Of a DNA stretch of 42,104 bases, positions 36,227 through 42,104 are shown piece after piece (position 1 is the stretch's first letter; each line of letters opens with the position of its first letter). Made by a program: the position numbers and the translations under genes. The notes beneath the pieces are model-generated. The model saw only the letters and a program-made list of their open reading frames with translations. It searched no databases and was not told where the DNA came from. The stretch is taken from positions 1 through 42,104 of the forward strand of contig JAIFMO010000109.1 in NCBI GenBank assembly GCA_020048435.1. The letters run 5' to 3'. The stretch is from Sulfuritalea sp. (lineage in GTDB: Bacteria; Pseudomonadota; Gammaproteobacteria; Burkholderiales; Rhodocyclaceae).

Positions 36227-36696
36227 TGTTTGCCTTCCTCTTCGGCGAGCAGGGCAGTGGCGCGCTTCTGCTCATCGGCGGATAGTGTGGTCGCGGTCAT
36301 GGTCATGGTACGGCCACGGCGGCGCAGGTAAAAGACCAGCGCGGCGATGCCGGCGATCAGCAGCAGGAAAGGGCCGCCCCACAATAGCCAGGTGGTGGGC
36401 TTGACCGGCGGCCGGTAGAGAACAAAGTCACCGTACCGGCTCACCATGAAATCCTTGACCTCGACGTCGGTCTTGCCGTCCTTGATCAGCTTGCGTACTT
36501 CACGGCGAAGATCCTGCGCCAGATCGGCGCGCGAACCGGCCAGCGATTCGTTCTGGCAGACCAGGCAGCGCAACTCTTCGGCGATTACATTCAGCCGTTG
36601 TTCGACTGCTTCATCTTCGGCGGCGGGCGGAGCCTCTTTGGCCAAGACGGCGCCGCATAGCAATGCCGCGCATAGCAGCGCAATCCAGTGTTTCAT
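36223..36696 (-). CDS. ccmH: Cytochrome c maturation protein CcmH
   Basis: 157 residues. A signal peptide (about 1-20) is followed by the periplasmic redox motif LRCLVCQN (CxxC) that reduces apocytochrome c. One membrane helix (about 103-124) comes next, with a short basic cytoplasmic end. It keeps apocytochrome thiols reduced for haem attachment. It overlaps ccmG and ccmI by 4 bp (ATGA). Confidence 0.95.
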   Translation of the reverse strand: MKHWIALLCAALLCGAVLAKEAPPAAEDEAVEQRLNVIAEELRCLVCQNESLAGSRADLAQDLRREVRKLIKDGKTDVEVKDFMVSRYGDFVLYRPPVKPTTWLLWGGPFLLLIAGIAALVFYLRRRGRTMTMTATTLSADEQKRATALLAEEEGKQ

Positions 36697-37217
36697 TGCA
36701 GCAACTCCTTAACCTTCGGCAGGATTTTCTTCTCCAGCGCTTCGGGTGTGACCGGGCCGATCTGCTTGTAGCGAATGACGCCGGCCTTGTCGATCACATA
36801 GGTTTCCGGCACGCCATAAACACCGTAATCGATACCGACGCGGCCATCGGCGTCGAAGCCCGACAGCAGGTAGGGATCGCCATGCTGCCGCAGCCAGCGC
36901 AGGCCGTCTTCGCGCTGGTCCTTGTAGTCGAGGCCGACGACGGGAACCAGTCCGGAGCGGGCGAGTTCGACCAGCAGCGGATGCTCTTGCCGGCAGGAAA
37001 CGCACCACGAGGCCCAGACATTGAGCAGCCAGACCTTGCCCAGCATATCCTTGGGTGCGAAACGCTTGTCGGGCGCGGCGAGTTGCGGCACGTCGAAGGC
37101 CGGCGCCGGCTTGCCAACCAGCGGGCTGGGCACCTCGCGCGGATCGAGCGTCAGCCCGACCGCAAGAAAACCGACCAGCACGAGGAAAATGGCGAGGGGA
37201 ATGAGAAAACGATTCAT
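36693..37217 (-). CDS. ccmG: Thiol:disulfide interchange protein CcmG/DsbE
   Basis: 174 residues with an N-terminal membrane anchor (about 4-24) and a thioredoxin-like domain. The active site is WASWCVSCRQEHP and the cis-proline is in GVPETYVID. The CxxC is CVSC rather than the more common CPTC/CVPC. It passes electrons towards CcmH and apocytochrome c. ATG 37217 overlaps the ccmF stop; the long upstream open frame is out of register with any conserved sequence. Confidence 0.95.
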   Translation of the reverse strand: MNRFLIPLAIFLVLVGFLAVGLTLDPREVPSPLVGKPAPAFDVPQLAAPDKRFAPKDMLGKVWLLNVWASWCVSCRQEHPLLVELARSGLVPVVGLDYKDQREDGLRWLRQHGDPYLLSGFDADGRVGIDYGVYGVPETYVIDKAGVIRYKQIGPVTPEALEKKILPKVKELLQ

Positions 37218-39175
37218 GCTGAGGCTCCGGCACTGACGGCAGCGGCGAGCTTGCCGGTTTTTGCATGCAGACGGTAGCGGCGGTCGGCGGCGGCAATCAG
37301 CCCGCCCAGCGCCATCAGCAGGCAGCCGCCCCAGATCCAGTCGACAAAGGGTTTGAGGTACACGCGCACCGTCCAGGCGCGGCCGTCGTCGACTGCTTCG
37401 CCCAGCGAGACATAGACATCGCGTGTCAGCGATGCGTCGATGGCGGCTTCGGTCATGGGCATCGACGAAGTGAAATAGTTGCGTTTTTCCGGGTAAAGAA
37501 TTTTTTGCACCTTGCCGTCGACGATCAATTCGACTTCGCCCCGCATCGCGGTGTAGTTGGGCCCCGGCATTTCCTTCACGCCCAGCAGGCGGAAGGTGTA
37601 GGGCGCGATACTGACGGTGTCGCCATTTTCCATGCGGACGTCTTTTTCGATCTGGTAGCCCCCCACCAGCGTAACGCCAACCACGAAGACGGCGATGCCC
37701 AGATGGGCGACATGCATGCCCCAGTAGGAGGGGGGCGGCATACCGGTTTTCAGTCGCTCGCGTATCTGGAAAGCCGCGCTGGCCATAATCCACGCGGCCA
37801 GCATCAGGCCCAGCGCCACCAGCGGCGACCAGGTGCTGGCTGGCCCCATGGCGAAGGGCAACACGGCGCCGGCGACGATGGCAATGATCAAGGCGAAGCG
37901 GTTGCGCCGCGTAATATCGCCGATGTCGGCATGCTTCCAGCGCGCCACCGGCCCGACCCCCATCAGGAACAATAAAGGCACCATGATGGGCACGAACACC
38001 GTGTTGAAATAGGGTGGGCCAACCGACAATTTACCGAGGCCGAGCGTGTCGATGATCAAGGGGTAAAGCGTGCCGAGCAGCACGCTGCCCGCCGCAACCA
38101 CCAGCAGCACGTTGTTCATCAGCAGCAGCGATTCGCGCGAGAGGAGACCGAAAGCGCCACCCAGGCTGACTTTCGGTGCGCGCCAGGCGAACAGCGCCAG
38201 CGAGGTGCCAACCACCACCGCCAGGAAGATCAGGATGAAAACGCCGCGCCGGGGATCGGTGGCGAACGCGTGCACCGAGGTCAGCACGCCCGAGCGGACA
38301 AGGAAGGTGCCGAGCAGCGAGAGCGAAAAGGTGGCGATGGCCAGCAGCACCGTCCAGTTCTTGAAACTGCCGCGCTTTTCGGTGACGGCCAGCGAATGGA
38401 TCAGCGCGGTGCCGACCAGCCAGGGCATGAACGAGGCATTCTCGACCGGGTCCCAGAACCACCAGCCGCCCCAGCCGAGTTCGTAATAGGCCCACCACGA
38501 GCCCAGCGCAATGCCCAGCGTCATGAATATCCACGCCGCCGTGGTCCACGGTCGCGACCAGCGCGCCCAAGCGGCATCGAGCTTGCCCGAGAGCAGCGCG
38601 GCGATGGCGAAGGCGTAGGCGACCGAGAAGCCGACGTAACCCATGTAGAGCATGGGGGGATGGAAGACGAGTCCCGGGTCCTGCAACAACGGGTTGAGAT
38701 CGCGGCCATCCACTGCCGCCGGCAACAGGCGATCAAAAGGGTTGGAGGTAATCAGGACAAAGGCGAGCAGGCCGACCGAAACGAGGCCGAGTACGCCCAG
38801 CACCCGCGCCACCATGGCTTCCGGCAGCGAATACGAAAGCAGGGCCACGGCCACCGTCCACCCGGACAGCATCAGCACCCACAGCAGCAACGAGCCTTCG
38901 TGACCGCCCCAGACGGCGGCAAAACGATACAGGGTAGGCAGTTGCGAATTGGAGTGCAAGGCGACGTACTGCACCGAAAAATCGTTGGCGATGAACGACC
39001 AGGTCAGGCAACCGAAGGCGAAGGCGACCAGCAGGAACTGTGTTTGCGCCGCCGGCCGCGCCAAGGCAATCCAGGCCGCGTTGCCAGTCTGCGCGCCCCG
39101 CAGTGGCAGCACGCCGAGGATCAGTGCGACGGGCAGTGCGAGGATGAGGGCCAGGTGACCGAGTTCTGGAATCAT
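37214..39175 (-). CDS. ccmF: Cytochrome c haem lyase subunit CcmF
   Basis: 653 residues with about 14 membrane helices. It carries the WWD-type haem-handling motif GWGGWWFWDPVENASFMPW (about 230-250) and conserved histidines in HPPMLYMGY. CcmF ligates haem from holo-CcmE to apocytochrome c in the periplasm. It lies 45 bp downstream of ccmE and is coupled to ccmG. Confidence 0.97.
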   Translation of the reverse strand: MIPELGHLALILALPVALILGVLPLRGAQTGNAAWIALARPAAQTQFLLVAFAFGCLTWSFIANDFSVQYVALHSNSQLPTLYRFAAVWGGHEGSLLLWVLMLSGWTVAVALLSYSLPEAMVARVLGVLGLVSVGLLAFVLITSNPFDRLLPAAVDGRDLNPLLQDPGLVFHPPMLYMGYVGFSVAYAFAIAALLSGKLDAAWARWSRPWTTAAWIFMTLGIALGSWWAYYELGWGGWWFWDPVENASFMPWLVGTALIHSLAVTEKRGSFKNWTVLLAIATFSLSLLGTFLVRSGVLTSVHAFATDPRRGVFILIFLAVVVGTSLALFAWRAPKVSLGGAFGLLSRESLLLMNNVLLVVAAGSVLLGTLYPLIIDTLGLGKLSVGPPYFNTVFVPIMVPLLFLMGVGPVARWKHADIGDITRRNRFALIIAIVAGAVLPFAMGPASTWSPLVALGLMLAAWIMASAAFQIRERLKTGMPPPSYWGMHVAHLGIAVFVVGVTLVGGYQIEKDVRMENGDTVSIAPYTFRLLGVKEMPGPNYTAMRGEVELIVDGKVQKILYPEKRNYFTSSMPMTEAAIDASLTRDVYVSLGEAVDDGRAWTVRVYLKPFVDWIWGGCLLMALGGLIAAADRRYRLHAKTGKLAAAVSAGASA

Positions 39176-39220
39176 GCGTTGTTACCCATGTTGAGATACG
39201 CGGCACGACGCCGCCGAAAA

Positions 39221-39673
39221 TCAGGGCTTGCCGGTAGCCGGGGCTGCCTGTTGCGCTTTTTGCGCTTGATCCAGCGCGTCCTTGGCCGCTGGCGGCATAT
39301 AGTTTTCGTCGTGTTTCGCCAGCACCTCGCTGGCCAGAAAACGACCGCTGGCGTCGAGCTTGCCTTGCGCAACAACGCCCTTGCCCTCCTTGAACAGGTC
39401 GGGAAGGATGCCGGTGTAGCTCACCGGAATTTCCTTGACGGTATCGGTGACGACAAAGCTTACGGTGACACTTTCGCGCTTGAGGCTGCCAGCTTTGACC
39501 AGTCCGCCGATGCGAAAAGCCTTGCCTTGCGGCGCCTTGCCGGCGGCGATTTCACTCGGTGTCACATAAAGGGCGATGTTGCTATCGAGCGCATTGAGCA
39601 CGAAAGCGGCGGCAATACCGATAGCGGCGAGGCCACCGGCGATGAGGGCGATGCGTTTATGGCGTGGTTTCAC
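39221..39673 (-). CDS. ccmE: Cytochrome c maturation haem chaperone CcmE
   Basis: 150 residues with one N-terminal membrane helix (about 8-27) and a periplasmic OB-fold. The haem-binding histidine is in [12 protein letters not shown] (about residue 124), followed by the tyrosine needed for axial binding. The start is GTG 39673. The usual upstream ccmABCD are absent; a TPR protein gene lies upstream instead. A striking inverted repeat with an internal TATAAT sits just before the start and may give ccmE its own promoter. Confidence 0.95.
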   Translation of the reverse strand: MKPRHKRIALIAGGLAAIGIAAAFVLNALDSNIALYVTPSEIAAGKAPQGKAFRIGGLVKAGSLKRESVTVSFVVTDTVKEIPVSYTGILPDLFKEGKGVVAQGKLDASGRFLASEVLAKHDENYMPPAAKDALDQAQKAQQAAPATGKP

Positions 39674-39701
39674 GGGACGATAAGAATCTGAAGCAAGACA
39701 A

Positions 39702-39735
39702 GAAGGGGAGCGCGATTATAGACGTGCTCCCCTTC
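39702..39735 (-). promoter_or_regulatory. Inverted repeat around a -10 box in front of ccmE
   Basis: GAAGGGGAGC (39702-39711) and GCTCCCCTTC (39726-39735) are perfect 10-bp arms separated by 14 bp. On the minus strand the spacer holds TATAAT (39720-39715). No clear -35 is seen at 17 bp. It may be an operator over the ccmE promoter, or a hairpin in the message from the upstream TPR gene. Confidence 0.45.
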
Positions 39736-39762
39736 CAAATTAGAGCTTGCAGCAATAGGGTT

Positions 39763-39804
39763 ATTGCTTCGGGGTTTTTGTTTCGGGGTTATGGCTTCGG
39801 GGAT
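39763..39804. repeat. Three 14-bp tandem repeats at the end of the TPR gene
   Basis: TTCGGGG recurs at 39768, 39782 and 39796 with an exact 14-bp period, in units like TTGCTTCGGGGTTT. The TPR gene's stop codon (39789-39791) lies inside the array, so the repeat shapes its C-terminal Ser/Pro-rich end. Confidence 0.7.
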
Positions 39805-40358
39805 TGCGACGGCGTCGCGGATTTGGTGGTCGGTACGGCGGCCTTGCCCTTGTGGATGCTGTCGGCAGGCATCATCGCTTGAATCTGTGCGCGTTTGGCT
39901 TCGATCTTTTCGTCGAGTTGGGCCAGAATCGGATCGATCTGCGCCTTGCGCGCAGGTTCGGCCCGAAGTGCCTCCTCGAACGAAGCGCGCGCCATTTCCC
40001 TCGCGCCGGTATGCATGTAACACATGCCCATGCCCATCCATGCCTTGGCGTTATTGGGGTCGATGGCAAGCACGTCCCGGTAGGTCATGATCGCGCCGGA
40101 ATAGCTCAGGCGCGTTACCTGGATGCCGGCAAGCTTCATGCGGGCATCGATGGACTTGGGGTCGGCCTTGATGGCGTCCTCGAAACTTTTTTGCGCCTGC
40201 TCCAGTTTGCCCGCTTCCCACTGGCGGTTGCCCTGCTGGATGGCGGTGGTAGCGGCAGTGGCTGCGTCGGCAGCCTGCGCAGCCTGTGCGCCAATGGAAA
40301 CAGACAAGGCAGCCAGCAGAATCATGGCCGAACAACGAAATCGAAATCTCTTTTGCAT
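39789..40358 (-). CDS. Exported tetratricopeptide-repeat protein
   Basis: 189 residues with a signal peptide (about 1-28, ending AQAAQAA). Roughly three TPR units follow (IQQGNRQWEAGKLEQAQKSF, AIMTYRDVLAIDPNNAKAWMG, MGMCYMHTGAREMARASFEE), then a charged coil and a Ser/Pro/Lys tail. ATG 40358 has AAGGA about nine bases upstream; a TTG 18 bases earlier is less likely. It lies between the octahaem cytochrome and ccmE, so a role in binding apocytochromes or assembling the multihaem protein is plausible but inferred. Confidence 0.82.
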   Translation of the reverse strand: MQKRFRFRCSAMILLAALSVSIGAQAAQAADAATAATTAIQQGNRQWEAGKLEQAQKSFEDAIKADPKSIDARMKLAGIQVTRLSYSGAIMTYRDVLAIDPNNAKAWMGMGMCYMHTGAREMARASFEEALRAEPARKAQIDPILAQLDEKIEAKRAQIQAMMPADSIHKGKAAVPTTKSATPSQSPKP

Positions 40359-40374
40359 TTTTTGGAATCCTTTC

Positions 40375-40408
40375 AAAAAAACGGCCCTCCCGGTAAGGGG
40401 AGAGCCGT
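40375..40408 (-). terminator. Strong terminator after the octahaem cytochrome gene
   Basis: On the minus strand: ACGGCTCTCCC (40408-40398), a six-base loop, GGGAGGGCCGT (40391-40381), then a T-run to 40375. This is an 11-bp stem with one G-U pair. It starts 17 bp past the stop codon and overlaps the ribosome-site region of the next gene, so readthrough would control the TPR-ccm genes. Confidence 0.9.
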
Positions 40409-40425
40409 CCTGTTCTTGCCGATGA

Positions 40426-41946
40426 TTACTTCAGTGAACCCTTGCCGTAGCGCTCTTCGAAGGCTGCGCGGGTCTTCTCGATCGAGTCCTTGCTGATACC
40501 GTTGAAGTACCAGTCATGGCCGGCGATCGGCTTGAAGTGCTTCTCAAGAATTGCCTGGGCGGCCTTCTCGTCGCCGTCCTTCTTGCGCACTGCTTCCTTC
40601 ATTTCCGGAATCCACTTGAAGTAAGTGTGCTGGGCGACTTCATAGATGCCATGCCACCAGGTGTAGTCCGGACCCATCATGGAAGCGCCATGACGCGCGC
40701 GCCGACCTTCGTGATGCCAGATTTCCCACCAGGTCCACTCGATCTTGTCGTCGAACGGTGCGGCGGTGATGTAGCCCTGAGCCACCAGATCCTTCATTGC
40801 GGCCGCAATCGGCTTGGCGAACTTATCGTTGTAGAGATTAACGACGTCGTCAAACTGCTTGTAGTGGCCTTTCACCTGGTCGGAGCCGTGGCAGGCGTAG
40901 CAGACGTTCTTCATCTTGCCGCGACGGTCTTCCCACGTCAGCACTTCCTTGACCTTGGCACCCTTACCCTTCGGAGAACTATCAACTTCGCCGACTTTCG
41001 GGATCGGACTGCCTTCCGGCACGTCGTATTCGCTGCCGTTATCCAGTCGCACCATGTTCAGTTTCTGCGAGATGGGCGGCCGTAGCGTCCAGGAAATACG
41101 CTCGCCGACATCGTGGGTGGTCTTCTGCTTGCGCGTCGCACTCATGTGGCAGGTGGCGCAGGTCGGTGCGGCGGTGTAATCGACGCCGGCAACCCATTTC
41201 TTGGACTTGAGGTTCATCTCGTCCACATGGGCGCGATACATGATGCCGTGCTTGGACTCGTTGTAGACCTCCATCTGCGGATGATCCGGGCCAAGGTGGC
41301 ACTTGCCGCAGGTGTCGGGCGTGCGCGCCTGGGCCGACGAGAAGCGATGGCGACCGTGACAGGCAGAGCAGGAACCCAGCGAACCATCCGGATTGCCGCG
41401 ACCGATGCCGGTGTTGGGCCAGGTTTCCGGGGTCGGCTTGCCACGATGATCAAGCACGACATCGCCGCCGTGGCACTGACGGCAGCCGGCATTTACCGCC
41501 GCCGGGCCGCCGATCACCTCGCCCATGATGTTGTCGAGCGAACCGAGAATCTGCCCCGCCTTGGCGTGGTGCGACGGTTGCTGCTGGGCAACTTCGTCCG
41601 GGTGGCAACTGGCGCAATTTTTGGGCGTCGGGATCGTGGTGATGAAAATATCCTTGCCGTCATGCTTTTCGTGCTTGTAGGCCCACTTCTCGCCTTCCTT
41701 GGCCTTGTGGCAGTCGTAGCAATCGACCACGCGCTTCTTGTCGTTCATGTTGTGGCGGCTCTTCTTCCACTCGCCGACGATGCCCGGCGATTCATCCGCG
41801 TGGCACTTGACACATGCCTGACCGATGGCCGTGTCCAGCTTGGTTTTGTCCGGCATTGCGGCAGCGGCGCTGCCCGCGTACATGCTGGATAGCAGCCCGA
41901 GTACCGCCGAGCCCATCCACACCCAGGACCTTAGTGATCGCTTCAC
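40426..41946 (-). CDS. Octahaem c-type cytochrome of the hydroxylamine oxidoreductase (HAO) family
   Basis: 506 residues. A signal peptide (about 1-30, ending AGSAAAA) is followed by eight CxxCH haem motifs at about residues 45, 76, 111, 155, 193, 213, 263 and 349 (CVKCH, CYDCH, CASCH, CRQCH, CSACH, CGKCH, CATCH, CYACH). The spacing and the C-terminal block WWEIWHHEGRRARHGASMM fit HAO rather than NrfA. Tyrosines near 428 and 435 (GPDYTWWHGIYE) are candidates for the P460 cross-link that separates oxidising HAO from reducing relatives. GTG 41946 is chosen because GAGGGGG lies upstream and the signal peptide starts here. It is likely periplasmic, acting on hydroxylamine, hydrazine or nitrite; direction is not decided. 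Confidence 0.9.
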   Translation of the reverse strand: MKRSLRSWVWMGSAVLGLLSSMYAGSAAAAMPDKTKLDTAIGQACVKCHADESPGIVGEWKKSRHNMNDKKRVVDCYDCHKAKEGEKWAYKHEKHDGKDIFITTIPTPKNCASCHPDEVAQQQPSHHAKAGQILGSLDNIMGEVIGGPAAVNAGCRQCHGGDVVLDHRGKPTPETWPNTGIGRGNPDGSLGSCSACHGRHRFSSAQARTPDTCGKCHLGPDHPQMEVYNESKHGIMYRAHVDEMNLKSKKWVAGVDYTAAPTCATCHMSATRKQKTTHDVGERISWTLRPPISQKLNMVRLDNGSEYDVPEGSPIPKVGEVDSSPKGKGAKVKEVLTWEDRRGKMKNVCYACHGSDQVKGHYKQFDDVVNLYNDKFAKPIAAAMKDLVAQGYITAAPFDDKIEWTWWEIWHHEGRRARHGASMMGPDYTWWHGIYEVAQHTYFKWIPEMKEAVRKKDGDEKAAQAILEKHFKPIAGHDWYFNGISKDSIEKTRAAFEERYGKGSLK

Positions 41947-41982
41947 GATTTCCCCCTCAAGAAAAATGGAACTTCCCCCTTT

Positions 41983-42010
41983 CCGCCTTTTACCGGAAGG
42001 TAAAACGCGG
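41983..42010 (-). promoter_or_regulatory. Stem-loop in the leader of the octahaem cytochrome gene
   Basis: CCGC-C-TTTTACC, loop GGAA, GGTAAAA-C-GCGG: a 7-bp perfect stem, one mismatch, then 4 bp more. It lies 37 bp before the GTG start, upstream of the ribosome site. It could be an operator or a leader hairpin; no known binding motif is recognised. Confidence 0.45.
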
Positions 42011-42104
42011 AACACCAACACAGAACTTTGCGCCACCGGAAACAGCAGGTTTCGACGACGCTTTCTGCCTTTTTTAGCAACCCGCACTATTTCCTTGTTG
42101 GCCT

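Noticed and set aside
41947-42087. Longer N-terminus of the octahaem cytochrome
   Set aside because: The open frame continues upstream, but the signal peptide starts at GTG 41946 after a strong ribosome site.

Overview
The window is a contiguous stretch of chromosome from a GC-rich betaproteobacterium, most likely of the order Rhodocyclales or a close relative. This rests on gene order and families. Seen here are argH divergent from an AlgZ-type kinase gene, hemA-prfA-prmC followed by grxD, hemW-rdgB-rph-PP2C-kinase divergent from yicC-gmk-rpoZ-spoT, a DUF3460 gene, iorAB, and an octahaem HAO-type cytochrome next to ccmEFGHI. Coding density is very high and many genes overlap by 1-4 bases. 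There is no rRNA operon, CRISPR array, phage, plasmid or recognisable transposase. No stretch longer than about 210 bases lacks a gene.

Layout. 1-2100: a truncated AAA_14/DUF4143 ATPase converging on algZ. 2137-7949: argH, two tandem Ser/Thr kinases with C-terminal cyclic-nucleotide-binding domains, a fructosamine-kinase-like gene and a metallo-beta-lactamase-fold hydrolase. 7965-13061 (minus): hemA-prfA-prmC, then an inserted pair (a zinc-finger membrane protein and a small exported protein), then grxD, which has an IscR-like palindrome at its promoter. 13168-19136: ispB, tRNA-Pro(CGG), and an overlapping string iorA-iorB-folD-purE-tsaC. 19244-22732: glgP, tRNA-Ala(CGC), a DnaQ-type exonuclease and tRNA-Gly(CCC). 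22794-25404: thiS-thiG, an unknown exported protein, trmB. 25367-29766 (minus): hemW, rdgB, rph, a PP2C phosphatase and a third Ser/Thr kinase. 29862-34918: yicC, an outer-membrane barrel (minus), gmk, rpoZ, spoT, DUF3460. 34925-41946 (minus): an octahaem HAO-family cytochrome, a TPR protein and ccmE-ccmF-ccmG-ccmH-ccmI.

The most unusual signal is a family of short dispersed repeats, at seven sites. Each has a core of about 24 bp that starts AAAAAGTCGGCG and ends GCGGYACGG. Five sites lie in frame inside conserved housekeeping genes: fructosamine kinase, prmC, hemW (twice) and ccmI. One lies at the signal-peptide region of an unknown exported protein, and one is intergenic, just downstream of tRNA-Gly. 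In three unrelated proteins it is read in the same frame as KVG(G/A)SGT, always in a linker or loop. This looks like a coding-tolerated small repeat, comparable in principle to the Rickettsia palindromic elements. I do not recognise it as a named family.

Other points of note are a 10-bp inverted repeat flanking a TATAAT in front of ccmE, algZ without algR beside it, ccmABCD missing from the ccm cluster, and three Ser/Thr kinases with one PP2C phosphatase within 30 kb. All calls come from reading the sequence. No database search was run.
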